From SIG447 sp045577075 (GTDB lineage Bacteria > Bacillota > Clostridia > UMGS1883 > UMGS1540): a stretch of 30,477 nucleotides of DNA. Position 1 is the first letter of the stretch. Each line of letters starts with the position of its first letter. The DNA lies in NCBI GenBank assembly GCA_045577075.1, contig JAZNHR010000052.1, positions 1 through 30,477 on the forward strand. The letters run 5' to 3'. Below are positions 7,704 to 14,559 of this stretch, piece by piece. The translations under genes and the position numbers were made by a program. The notes under the pieces were generated by a model that was not told where the DNA came from, made no database searches, and saw only the letters and a list, made by a program, of their open reading frames with translations.

Positions 7704-8072
7704 ATGGCCAGAATTGCCGGCGTTGACTTGCCGAGAGAAAAAAGAGTTGAAATCGGACTCACATACATTTTCGGCATAGGCAGAACAAGTGCAGCAAAAA
7801 TCCTGGAGGAAACAGGCATCAATCCTGATACACGCGTTAAAGACCTGACCGAAGATGAGGTTGCAAAGCTCAGAGACATTATAGATAAAGACTATAAGGT
7901 TGAGGGTGACCTCCGTCGCAGCGTAGCGCTTGACATTAAGCGTTTGGTAGAAATCGGATGCTATCGGGGTACAAGACATAGAAAAGGTTTGCCCGTTCGC
8001 GGACAGAGAACAAAGACAAACGCGCGCACACGCAAAGGACCCAAGCGCACAATTGCAAATAAGAAGAAGTAG
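7704..8072 (+). CDS. rpsM: 30S ribosomal protein S13
   Basis: S13 is a small-subunit head protein making intersubunit bridges and contacting tRNA. The 122-aa product begins MARIAGVDLPREKRVEIGLT, has the helix-turn-helix IGRTSAAKILEETGI and the EVAKLRDIIDKDY helix. It ends with the basic tail GTRHRKGLPVRGQRTKTNAR, the hallmark of the family. AGGAGGTG precedes the start. The stop is 13 bases before rpsK. Confidence 0.97.
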   Translation: MARIAGVDLPREKRVEIGLTYIFGIGRTSAAKILEETGINPDTRVKDLTEDEVAKLRDIIDKDYKVEGDLRRSVALDIKRLVEIGCYRGTRHRKGLPVRGQRTKTNARTRKGPKRTIANKKK

Positions 8073-8085
8073 GAGGTAAGGTCAA

Positions 8086-8484
8086 ATGGCGAAAACAGCT
8101 GTAAAGAGAACGACCAGAAAAAAGCGTGAACGTAAAAATATTGAACGTGGCGCAGCACATATTCGTTCTTCTTTTAACAATACAATTGTAACCATTACAG
8201 ATACTGCAGGAAACGCACTTTCTTGGGCAAGCGCCGGCGGTCTCGGATTCCGTGGTTCCAGAAAAAGCACACCGTTTGCCGCACAGACCGCTGCAGAAAC
8301 TGCTGCAAAGGCTGCTATGGAACATGGACTCAAGACCGTTGAAGTCTACGTAAAAGGCCCCGGTGCGGGTCGTGAAGCTGCCATTCGTGCCCTGCAGGCT
8401 GCAGGACTTGAAGTCAGCATGATTAAGGACGTAACCCCGATTCCCCATAACGGTTGCCGTCCGCCGAAGCGTAGAAGAGTTTGA
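8086..8484 (+). CDS. rpsK: 30S ribosomal protein S11
   Basis: S11 lines the platform of the small subunit near the mRNA exit. The 132-aa product has a basic N-terminus (KTAVKRTTRKKRERKNIERG), the AHIRSSFNNTIVTITDTAGN signature, and the C-terminal DVTPIPHNGCRPPKRRRV motif. The asparagine-glycine pair in this last motif is the site of beta-aspartyl modification in some species. AGGAGG precedes the ATG. Confidence 0.97.
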   Translation: MAKTAVKRTTRKKRERKNIERGAAHIRSSFNNTIVTITDTAGNALSWASAGGLGFRGSRKSTPFAAQTAAETAAKAAMEHGLKTVEVYVKGPGAGREAAIRALQAAGLEVSMIKDVTPIPHNGCRPPKRRRV

Positions 8485-8501
8485 TTTGGAGGTGAAATAA
8501 T

Positions 8502-9128
8502 ATGGCCAGATATACAGGTTCTGTATGCAGAATGTGCCGCAGAGAAGGCATGAAGCTTTTCCTCAAGGGCGATCGCTGCTACACAGATAAATGTGCAGTT
8601 GGAAGAAGAAGCTATGCACCCGGTCAGCACGGCCAGGGACGCAAAAAGCAGTCCGAATACGGCTTGCAGCTTCGTGAAAAACAGAAAGCAAAGAGATACT
8701 ACGGCGTTTTGGAAAGCCAGTTCGCAAAGTACTATGAAATGGCAAGCAAAAAGCACGGCGTAACAGGTGAAAACCTTTTACAGATTCTGGAAAGCCGTCT
8801 GGACAACGTTGCATACCGTCTTGGCTTTGCACTTTCCCGTCCGGAAGCTCGTCAGCTCGTTTCTCACGGTCATTTTACCGTAAACGGCCGTCGTGTAAAC
8901 ATTCCTTCTTTCCTCGTTAAGGAAGGCGATGTTATTGCAGTTTGCGATAAGAGCAAGAGCTCTCCGAAAATGAAGGCTGTTTTAGAAAACACAGCAACGA
9001 AGGTGATTCCGAAGTGGCTGGAACTCGATCGTGAAAACTATGTTGCAAAGGTTGTGACCTTAGCAGCACGTGAAGACATCGACCTGCCCATTCAGGAAAC
9101 GCTTATCGTCGAGTTGTACTCGAAATAA
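8502..9128 (+). CDS. rpsD: 30S ribosomal protein S4, zinc-binding type
   Basis: S4 nucleates 16S rRNA 5'-domain assembly and affects fidelity. The 208-aa product has an N-terminal domain with C9, C12, C26 and C31 (CRMCRRE, DRCYTDKCAVG), which form the zinc site seen in part of the family. It is followed by YAPGQHGQGRKKQSEYG and an S4 RNA-binding domain (about residues 95-160, SRLDNVAYRLGFALSRPEAR, VNIPSFLVKEGDVI). Several adjacent genes (S14, L36, S4, L24) all use cysteine zinc sites. TTGGAGGTG precedes the start. Confidence 0.97.
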   Translation: MARYTGSVCRMCRREGMKLFLKGDRCYTDKCAVGRRSYAPGQHGQGRKKQSEYGLQLREKQKAKRYYGVLESQFAKYYEMASKKHGVTGENLLQILESRLDNVAYRLGFALSRPEARQLVSHGHFTVNGRRVNIPSFLVKEGDVIAVCDKSKSSPKMKAVLENTATKVIPKWLELDRENYVAKVVTLAAREDIDLPIQETLIVELYSK

Positions 9129-9175
9129 GCCTGACCCTCGCAATTTAATAAAAATTCAGAAGGGGGTATATTATC

Positions 9176-10126
9176 ATGATAGAAATCGAGAAGCCGAGAG
9201 TAGAATGTATCGGATCCGCAGAGGACAAATGTTACGGCAAGTTCGTACTCGAGCCGCTGGAAAGAGGTTACGGTACAACCCTCGGAAACTCTCTGCGCAG
9301 GATTATGTTATCCTCACTGCCCGGTGCGGCTGTTACTTCCATTAAAATCGACGGAGTACTTCATGAATTTTCAAGCATTCCCGGCGTAAAAGAAGATGTA
9401 ACAGAAATTGTACTGAACATTAAACAGCTGATTGTAAAGCTTCACTCCGATGGTCCGGAAACGGTTTACATCGATGCAAAGGGTCCCTGCGAAATTACTG
9501 CAGGGGATATCAAGGGCGATGCCAATGTTGAGATTTTCAATCCCGACCTGCATATTGCAACCTTGAATGAAGATGCAAAGCTGTACATGGAAATTACCAT
9601 TAACAAGGGCAGAGGCTATGTATCTGCAGAGCGCAATAAACAAATCAGCCAGCCGGTGATTGGACTTATCCCGGTAGACTCGATTTATACACCTGTACCG
9701 AAGGTAAACTTCGAAGTGGAGAATACCCGTGTCGGTCAGGTGACAGATTTCGATAAGCTTACACTGGAAATTTGGACAAACGGAACGCTTTCGCCGAATG
9801 AAGCAGTAAGCCTTGGCGCTAAGATTTTCAATGAGCACTTAAACCTCTTTATCGACCTTGCTGCCGGCACGAAAGATGTCGAAATCATGGTTGAAAAGGA
9901 AGAAACCAAGAAGGAAAAAGTGCTTGAAATGACAATTGAAGAACTGGACCTTTCGGTTCGTTCTTACAACTGCTTAAAGCGCGCAGGTATTAACAACGTA
10001 GAAGACCTGATTCAGAAGACGGAAGAGGATATGATGAACGTCAGAAACCTCGGCCGCAAGTCACTGGAAGAGGTCATTAACAAACTGCTGAGCCTGGGTC
10101 TTACCTTGGCGCCGGTAGAAGACTAA
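9176..10126 (+). CDS. rpoA: DNA-directed RNA polymerase subunit alpha
   Basis: The alpha subunit dimerises to start RNA polymerase assembly and contacts UP elements and activators. In the 316-aa product the N-terminal domain (about 1-230) has LEPLERGYGTTLGNSLRRIM and LPGAAVTSIKIDGVLHEFS. A flexible acidic linker follows (EKEETKKEKV). The C-terminal domain (about 245-316) carries LDLSVRSYNCLKRAGINNVE and MNVRNLGRKSLEEV, the DNA-contacting helices. AGAAGGGGG precedes the ATG. It is the penultimate gene of the cluster. Confidence 0.98.
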   Translation: MIEIEKPRVECIGSAEDKCYGKFVLEPLERGYGTTLGNSLRRIMLSSLPGAAVTSIKIDGVLHEFSSIPGVKEDVTEIVLNIKQLIVKLHSDGPETVYIDAKGPCEITAGDIKGDANVEIFNPDLHIATLNEDAKLYMEITINKGRGYVSAERNKQISQPVIGLIPVDSIYTPVPKVNFEVENTRVGQVTDFDKLTLEIWTNGTLSPNEAVSLGAKIFNEHLNLFIDLAAGTKDVEIMVEKEETKKEKVLEMTIEELDLSVRSYNCLKRAGINNVEDLIQKTEEDMMNVRNLGRKSLEEVINKLLSLGLTLAPVED

Positions 10127-10134
10127 TCCGCAGC

Positions 10135-10150
10135 CTGTCAATTTTGACAG
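10135..10150 (+). repeat. Perfect 7-bp hairpin between rpoA and rplQ
   Basis: CTGTCAA, two T, TTGACAG forms a perfect palindromic hairpin in the 55-base gap between rpoA and rplQ. There is no following U tract, so it is not a terminator. It could be an RNA processing or stability element, or chance. Confidence 0.4.
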
Positions 10151-10181
10151 CGCCCAAGTTTTGCGAAAGGAGAGTTTCACT

Positions 10182-10514
10182 ATGAGAAAGTTAGGAAGAC
10201 CGACCGATCAGCGTAGAGCAATGCTGAGAGGTATGGTAACGGCTTTCCTGGAAAACGGCAAAATGATGACAACGGAAACCCGTGCGAAGGAAATTCGTCC
10301 CATTGTCGAAAAAATGATTACGCTTGGCAAGCAGAACACGCTGCATGCAAGACGTCAGGTCATGAGCTACGTTACCAAGAAAGACGTATCTTATAAAGTA
10401 TTTGCAGAAATCGCACCGAAGTATGCAGAAAGAAACGGTGGTTATACCAGAATTATTAAGGCTGGTGTAAGACGCGGTGACGCTGCACCGATGGCGATTA
10501 TCGAACTCGTATAA
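10182..10514 (+). CDS. rplQ: 50S ribosomal protein L17
   Basis: L17 lies near the peptide exit tunnel opening. The 110-aa product begins MRKLGRPTDQRRAMLRGMVT and has TETRAKEIRPIVEKMITLGK and the C-terminal YTRIIKAGVRRGDAAPMAII motif. The frame can be extended to 10161, but that region holds the ribosome binding site GAAAGGAG, and all L17 proteins start near MRKLGR, so ATG 10182 is chosen. It is the last gene of the cluster and is followed by two hairpins. Confidence 0.97.
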   Translation: MRKLGRPTDQRRAMLRGMVTAFLENGKMMTTETRAKEIRPIVEKMITLGKQNTLHARRQVMSYVTKKDVSYKVFAEIAPKYAERNGGYTRIIKAGVRRGDAAPMAIIELV

Positions 10515-10525
10515 TGTAAACACAA

Positions 10526-10555
10526 AAAGAGGGTGTAACTTGTTACACCCTCTTT
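10526..10555 (+). terminator. Hairpin 12 bases after rplQ (first of two)
   Basis: AAAGAGGGTGTAAC and GTTACACCCTCTTT form a perfect 14-bp stem with a 2-base formal loop just after the rplQ stop. The following bases are GCTGTTAT, so only the stem end supplies U residues. It probably acts as a weak terminator or 3' stabilising hairpin ahead of the stronger one. Confidence 0.7.
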
Positions 10556-10565
10556 GCTGTTATAC

Positions 10566-10607
10566 AAAGAGCGAGACCAAAATATCTTACGGTCTCGCTC
10601 TTTTTTT
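10566..10607 (+). terminator. Intrinsic terminator of the ribosomal protein cluster (bidirectional)
   Basis: AAAGAGCGAGACC pairs with GGTCTCGCTCTTT (13 bp) across a 12-base loop, followed by TTTT. It ends the ribosomal protein transcript. Its position directly before the stop of the convergent minus-strand gene suggests it also serves that gene, though the A run on the other side is short. Confidence 0.88.
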
Positions 10608-10609
10608 AG

Positions 10610-11137
10610 TTAGTAGGATTTACAACTTCGAATTTCCCGAAAAGCGGCTTCCTCTCCATCTTCTGCCAAAATAGTGAGCCACTTTTCCAAAAGCACGGCC
10701 GTTTCCGGATGAATGGAGCGGTTTGCGGTGCCGCGGTGAAAGTAGGCGAGGGGATGGGACGAGGCATAGTTTGCGCCTTGATATATTTTACTGGCGGCAA
10801 CCCGGTCACAAAACATTTCTTTTACGAAGACAAGGGGCATTTTTACCGGTGACATCACATGGGTCACTCTGTCATAATCCGTCCAATATTCAAAGTGGTG
10901 ACGATTTCTGCCCTTATGATGAATCCAGGCCCTTGAGTAGCCGTAGGCTTCCCGTTCTCCTTCGTTGGGGCTTTTTGTGCCTTTGTAAAACTTTACGCCT
11001 GCACAAAACTCCGTAGGGCTATATTTCGTTAGGTCATGCATAAGCCCTCGCCATAAAATGCCGGCACGACTGCAGTGGCGAATGACCATATGCCGGTGTC
11101 GCGTAATCGTCGAAAAATGATTCCAAAAATTTCCCAT
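10610..11137 (-). CDS. DUF5662-like protein
   Basis: A 175-aa soluble protein resembling the DUF5662 family, function unknown. Visible hallmarks are histidine and aspartate clusters that could bind metal: H34-D35 (LMHDLTKYSPTEF), HHKGRNRHHFEYW around residues 73-85, and a later FCDRVAASKIYQG segment. An open frame extends to 11191, but GGAGGAA lies nine bases before ATG 11137, so this start is preferred. It is the last gene of the minus-strand group that includes the YerC-like and MecA-like genes, 69 bases after the YerC-like stop. It converges on rplQ. Family assignment is from motif memory, without a search. Confidence 0.75.
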   Translation of the reverse strand: MGNFWNHFSTITRHRHMVIRHCSRAGILWRGLMHDLTKYSPTEFCAGVKFYKGTKSPNEGEREAYGYSRAWIHHKGRNRHHFEYWTDYDRVTHVMSPVKMPLVFVKEMFCDRVAASKIYQGANYASSHPLAYFHRGTANRSIHPETAVLLEKWLTILAEDGEEAAFREIRSCKSY

Positions 11138-11161
11138 GGTTCTTAGTTCCTCCAAAATATG

Positions 11162-11192
11162 ACAGGCGTCTTCGCATCTGCCTGTATGCAAA
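11162..11192 (-). promoter_or_regulatory. Possible pair of alternative hairpins before the DUF5662-like gene
   Basis: In the minus-strand RNA, UUUGCAU (11192-11186) can pair with AUGCGAA (11177-11171), or ACAGGC (11185-11180) can pair with GCCUGU (11167-11162). The two stems exclude each other. They lie just upstream of the gene's ribosome binding site. Both are short, so a regulatory role is only a possibility. Confidence 0.25.
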
Positions 11193-11206
11193 AACGCCCT
11201 TTTGTA

Positions 11207-11488
11207 CTATTCGACTTGCTTTTCCAGCATTTCTCTATAACCGCCGCTCCCGTAATGGAGACAGCGATTCACACGGGAAATGGTCGCAGAAGACGCACCG
11301 ACCTCTGCCATAATTTCATTGAAGGTTTTTCCCTCATGCAGAAGCCGTGCCACACTCCAGCGTTGCGCGAGAGAATGTAGCTCTGGGATTGTACAAAGGT
11401 CCTCTAAAAATTTTTTGCAGTCGTCTGTTGTTTGTAGGGAAACAAGGGCAGAATATAGCGCATCAAGTGTTTCAGGTTGTTTTAACAT
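11207..11488 (-). CDS. YerC/YecD-type TrpR-related DNA-binding protein
   Basis: A 93-aa protein of the TrpR-like YerC/YecD family, small winged or helix-turn-helix proteins of poorly defined role. It shows the family pattern DALYSALVSLQTTDDCKKFL, then LCTIPELHSLAQRWSVARLL and the helix-turn-helix TFNEIMAEVGASSATISRVN, ending NRCLHYGSGGYREML. The tryptophan-binding residues of true TrpR are not obviously conserved, and no trp genes are near. The start has GAGGAAG upstream. It follows the MecA-like gene by 17 bases on the same strand, probably one transcript. Confidence 0.85.
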   Translation of the reverse strand: MLKQPETLDALYSALVSLQTTDDCKKFLEDLCTIPELHSLAQRWSVARLLHEGKTFNEIMAEVGASSATISRVNRCLHYGSGGYREMLEKQVE

Positions 11489-11505
11489 AACTTCTTCCTC
11501 AATCT

Positions 11506-12105
11506 CTAAAAGTATCGCAGGAGGGAGGCAATTGCGTCTTTGTCGCAGATTTTTTTCGCATGCTCCTCCAGGTAGCTTTCCGTAAGTTTTCTTTCGGGAT
11601 ATGCAAATTCCAGAATTTGCGCCTCCATATAGGCTTTGTCATAGGAAACGCCGTCGAAGGAAAGCGCGAGAAAATATGTGTCCTCAAGGGCGTATAAACT
11701 ACTGCGTTCGCCCATATATCGCCATTCCTTTGCAAACGCGCATAAATCCTCAAAAGTTTCAAAACGGTACAGAAAAAGCGCGTTTTTCTTTTGTTTTTTG
11801 TCATGCCGTTTTACGCGGTATCGTACGCGGCGAATCTTAGGACTGTCTGGTGGCACTTGCTCGTCCGGCTTTGTCAGGAAAATCACAATACCGTCATTTT
11901 TTAGCGGCATCGCCTCAATCATGACTCTTCCATCTTCAATGGAAAAATTCGTTTCGTCTTCCGCTTTTTGGATTAAATTCCAGAAAAAATCCTGTACTCG
12001 TGGAGAATCTGCTACGAAGCTTTCCAGGCTTATGCCGTGCATAAAAAGGTCCTCGGCAGAAACGGTGACCTTCAATTTATTCAAACTGATTCTTTCAATT
12101 TTCAT
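11506..12105 (-). CDS. MecA-like adaptor protein for ClpC
   Basis: A 199-aa protein with the MecA layout. The N-terminal substrate-recognition domain begins MKIERISLNKLKVTVSAEDL and continues through a FFWNLIQKAEDETNF helix to about residue 80. A variable charged linker (RVRYRVKRHDKKQKK) follows, then a C-terminal domain (about 108-199) with the YRFETFEDLCAFAKEW segment. MecA proteins hand substrates such as ComK to the ClpCP protease. There is no comK or clpC in this window, so the substrate here is unknown. It has a GAGGTAAAAA site before the ATG and sits 27 bases after the S24 repressor on the same strand. Confidence 0.78.
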   Translation of the reverse strand: MKIERISLNKLKVTVSAEDLFMHGISLESFVADSPRVQDFFWNLIQKAEDETNFSIEDGRVMIEAMPLKNDGIVIFLTKPDEQVPPDSPKIRRVRYRVKRHDKKQKKNALFLYRFETFEDLCAFAKEWRYMGERSSLYALEDTYFLALSFDGVSYDKAYMEAQILEFAYPERKLTESYLEEHAKKICDKDAIASLLRYF

Positions 12106-12132
12106 TGATTTTTACCTCAAAAACAGGGCGAT

Positions 12133-12750
12133 TTATTCTACGCGCCCCCGCACAAAAATGACTTTGCCTAAAACGGCAACTTCGTGGCCGTCGCCACTAT
12201 GGTATACCATGTCTGTATATGCGTCATTTTCAGGCTTTAGAACAACTTTATCGGGATAATAAAAAACACGCTTTACTGTCGCTTCATTATCCACCAGCAC
12301 AACGGCGATTTCTCCGTTTTCCACAGAAGGTTGCCGGCGGACGTATACAAGGTCACCACTATAGATGCGGGCACCTATCATACTGTCACCCCGAACACGA
12401 AGCGCAAAGTCAACATGTTCATCCGCATCTACAGCCGTCCTCCCGGCGTAGTTTTCTTCTGCCCAGATTGGAACACCGGCGGCAACATCACCCAAAACCG
12501 GAATATCAACAGAAGCATGCAGAGGTTGGGATTTTGGAGCATCCTCACCCATGAGCCACGCCGGGTTTACATTGTAACGCCGGGCCATCATGGCAAGCGT
12601 GGGTGCCTTGGGAACGTAATGACCGCCGGTGTACCGGGAAACAGTACTGGGCCGGAGATTTAAATATTCCGCAAGGGTATAAATTGTATCGCCACCTTCA
12701 TGCATCAAGGCACGAAGGCGATTCCCGAAAACGATTTTGTCGAATGCCAT
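12133..12750 (-). CDS. LexA/CI-type self-cleaving repressor (HTH plus S24 peptidase)
   Basis: A 205-aa two-domain repressor. Residues about 8-68 form an XRE-type helix-turn-helix (YTLAEYLNLRPSTVSRY, then YNVNPAWLMGED). Residues about 82-205 form an S24 (LexA-like) autoprotease domain with a likely cleavage bond A91-G92 (GDVAAG), nucleophile S123 (RGDSM) and general base K160 (ATVKRV). Proteins of this plan are cleaved in response to DNA damage or stress. Canonical LexA has a winged helix instead of an XRE domain, so this is closer to phage or HdiR-type repressors. No prophage genes are nearby. A consensus promoter lies upstream. Next downstream is the MecA-like gene. Confidence 0.88.
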   Translation of the reverse strand: MAFDKIVFGNRLRALMHEGGDTIYTLAEYLNLRPSTVSRYTGGHYVPKAPTLAMMARRYNVNPAWLMGEDAPKSQPLHASVDIPVLGDVAAGVPIWAEENYAGRTAVDADEHVDFALRVRGDSMIGARIYSGDLVYVRRQPSVENGEIAVVLVDNEATVKRVFYYPDKVVLKPENDAYTDMVYHSGDGHEVAVLGKVIFVRGRVE

Positions 12751-12770
12751 ACCCTACCTCCTTTCCTATC

Positions 12771-12799
12771 AGTATACACGATTTCAGGGGAAAAAGCAA
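12771..12799 (-). promoter_or_regulatory. Promoter of the S24 repressor operon
   Basis: On the minus strand TTGCTT (12799-12794), 17 bases, then TATACT (12776-12771) preceded by TG two bases upstream. The start of the S24 gene lies 21 bases further on, with CTTTCCTCC-complement ribosome binding site (GGAAAGGAGG). It is a good housekeeping-sigma promoter located between the nfo stop and the repressor start. Confidence 0.75.
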
Positions 12800-12813
12800 G
12801 AAAAATATTATTG

Positions 12814-13650
12814 TCAGGCTTCCTGATACAAACTTCTTAGTAGCGCGATTTCCCTGCCGTATCCGGCTTCATCATTGGGTGTTTCCAGATAAAAGGGCAA
12901 ATGGCGAAGACGGGGATGGTTGATGATTTTCGTAATGGCAGTAAGCCCTAAGGCCCCCTCACCGATTTTCTGGTGTCTGTCCTTGTGGCTTTCAAAGGGG
13001 TTCATGCTGTCATTTAAGTGAATGGTACGAAGGCGGTCAAGACCGATGACCCTGTCAAATTCGTCCAGCACACCGTCCAGATTTCCAACGATATCATACC
13101 CTGCATCGTGTACGTGGCAGGTGTCCAGGCAAACCCCCAGCTTATCTGAAAGGGTGGTGCCGTCAATAATTTGCCGCAGTTCTTCAAAGTGGCTTCCCAC
13201 CTCGGACCCTTTCCCTGCCATGGTTTCAAGAAGCACCGTGGTTTTCTGCGTGGGAGAGAGAACGCGGTTTAGCGTATCCGTAATTTGCGCAATGCCCACT
13301 TCCATGCCCTGCCCTACGTGGCTCCCCGGGTGGAAGTTATAAAAACTCCCCGCAAGGTGCTCCAGCCGTTCCAAATCGTCACAAAACGTTCGATAGGCAA
13401 AGTCGCGGATTTTTTCGTCCTTTGAGCAGGCGTTTAAGGTATAGGGTGCATGGGCGAGGAGCGGACCAAAGTTGTTTTCACGGCATAGCGCCATGAGTGC
13501 TGCCGCATCCGCCGCATCCATGGGCTTTGCGCTACCGCCGCGAGGATTGCGCGTGAAAAACTGAAATGTATTTGCATGTATGGAAAGCGCTGCTTTTCCC
13601 ATGGCCAGAAAGCCCTGGGACGCAGAAAGATGACAACCGATATAGAACAT
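12814..13650 (-). CDS. nfo: Endonuclease IV (AP endonuclease)
   Basis: Endonuclease IV cleaves DNA 5' to abasic sites in base excision repair, using three zinc ions. The 278-aa TIM-barrel product keeps all expected ligands: H67 (AHAPY), H107 (FHPGSH), E142 (LLETMAGKGSE), D176 and H179 (CLDTCHVHDAGYD), H211 (IHLNDS), D224 and H226 (KDRHQKIGEG), and E256 (YLETPND). The start MFYIGCHLS is the usual N-terminus. GAGGAGGG lies just upstream. It is next to the S24 repressor on the same strand but separated by that gene's own promoter. Confidence 0.96.
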   Translation of the reverse strand: MFYIGCHLSASQGFLAMGKAALSIHANTFQFFTRNPRGGSAKPMDAADAAALMALCRENNFGPLLAHAPYTLNACSKDEKIRDFAYRTFCDDLERLEHLAGSFYNFHPGSHVGQGMEVGIAQITDTLNRVLSPTQKTTVLLETMAGKGSEVGSHFEELRQIIDGTTLSDKLGVCLDTCHVHDAGYDIVGNLDGVLDEFDRVIGLDRLRTIHLNDSMNPFESHKDRHQKIGEGALGLTAITKIINHPRLRHLPFYLETPNDEAGYGREIALLRSLYQEA

Positions 13651-13677
13651 ATAAATCCCTCCTCAAAATTATATGTT

Positions 13678-13686
13678 ATTATATCA
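13678..13686 (-). promoter_or_regulatory. Extended -10 promoter element for nfo
   Basis: On the minus strand TGATATAAT (13686-13678) is an extended -10 element about 28 bases upstream of the nfo ATG. No good -35 is seen 17 bases further up. A second TATAAT lies a few bases closer to the gene. Confidence 0.45.
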
Positions 13687-13734
13687 GTTTGCGCGGAAAA
13701 AAGGAATACTTTTTCAGAAAAAATTGTTTAGGTG

Positions 13735-13763
13735 TTGTGTTTAATTGAAATATTTGTTAAAAT
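13735..13763 (+). promoter_or_regulatory. Candidate promoter for the ORF at 13862
   Basis: TTGTGT (13735-13740), 17 bases, TAAAAT (13758-13763) preceded by TG. This would give a leader of about 90 bases before the ATG at 13862. The leader (about 13770-13861) shows no clear hairpin or reading frame. Confidence 0.45.
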
Positions 13764-13861
13764 GGTACTGTGGAAAGCAATCTATTACGATATGGACGGA
13801 ATGTGTGAGGTTTTGGACTGCAAATTGACAAAATTCTGCATTTCGGAGAAGGGATAAGAAT

Positions 13862-14323
13862 ATGAAAGACTACTGGTTTTCGCCTTTGATAACAAAAAAA
13901 TATGTAAACTATTTTGCAGATGAAAACACGCTGTACTATGAAGAAGACGGGGGAAAACGAAAGTATGATGAGATGTTCTTACAGTTTAAAAAAACTGTGG
14001 ATTCCCTGTTTTTAGCAGAGATAGCCGCGCCTATTCCTTGCCATTGGACGGAGATTTTTAAAAACGAAGACGAATTTACTTATAAGACAATCGAAATGTT
14101 CTTTCGGGATAAGCGCCGCATAGTGTTCTCGGAGATTTTTAAAAGTATAAATGAATCTTTGTGGACGGTGAACGTCCAAACGCTTTCGTGTGACCAACTT
14201 GCCGTGGGAATCCTATATCCCTTTACAAGCCGAATGGGCGGCAGCTTTGAGGATGATTTTGCGGCAAAAGGAAGACTCCGTACATTTGTGATGACTTTAG
14301 ATGCAAAGGTACAGGCGGAATAA
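13862..14323 (+). CDS. Hypothetical protein, unrecognised
   Basis: A 153-aa soluble protein that I do not recognise. It has no signal peptide or membrane segment. It is rich in aromatic and charged residues (KDYWFSPLITKKYVNYFADE at the start, then HWTEIFKNEDEFTYKTIEMF) and ends in a short basic tail. GGAGAAGGG lies eight bases before the ATG, and a plausible promoter lies about 100 bases upstream, so it looks like a monocistronic gene. Its neighbours (nfo divergent, putP downstream) give no functional hint. Confidence 0.7.
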   Translation: MKDYWFSPLITKKYVNYFADENTLYYEEDGGKRKYDEMFLQFKKTVDSLFLAEIAAPIPCHWTEIFKNEDEFTYKTIEMFFRDKRRIVFSEIFKSINESLWTVNVQTLSCDQLAVGILYPFTSRMGGSFEDDFAAKGRLRTFVMTLDAKVQAE

Positions 14324-14347
14324 ACCAACGCAGATTTTGTAAAAGCA

Positions 14348-14385
14348 AAATGCCGCAGGCGAATGACTGCGCCGTTTTCTTCATT
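14348..14385 (+). terminator. Weak terminator-like hairpin after the ORF at 13862
   Basis: CGCAG pairs with CTGCG across an 8-base loop, with one extra G-C pair beyond a mismatch, followed by CCGTTTTCTTC. The stem is short, so it is only a moderate candidate. The rest of 14386-14495 is AT-rich without features I can support. Confidence 0.35.
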
Positions 14386-14495
14386 GTTACTTTTTATAAA
14401 CGGCAAAATAGGATGCTCTCATAACACAGGCAACGGATAATGCGAAGAAAACTTGAAAACAAATGCTTTTGGAAGGAATTGCTGTAAAATTTATG

Positions 14496-14524
14496 TTGCT
14501 TTTTATTATGTTTTGTGATATAAT
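14496..14524 (+). promoter_or_regulatory. Promoter of the PutP-like symporter gene
   Basis: TTGCTT (14496-14501), 17 bases, TATAAT (14519-14524) with TG one base upstream of the -10 (extended -10). The ATG follows 35 bases later with AAGGGAGATG as the ribosome binding site. Confidence 0.82.
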
Positions 14525-14559
14525 GGAAAAAATTTAATGGATAAGGGAGATGTAAACAA

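Noticed and set aside
11678..12259. Plus-strand frame opposite the MecA-like and S24 repressor genes
   Set aside because: Antisense to two genes with clear family motifs; it is a codon-pattern shadow.
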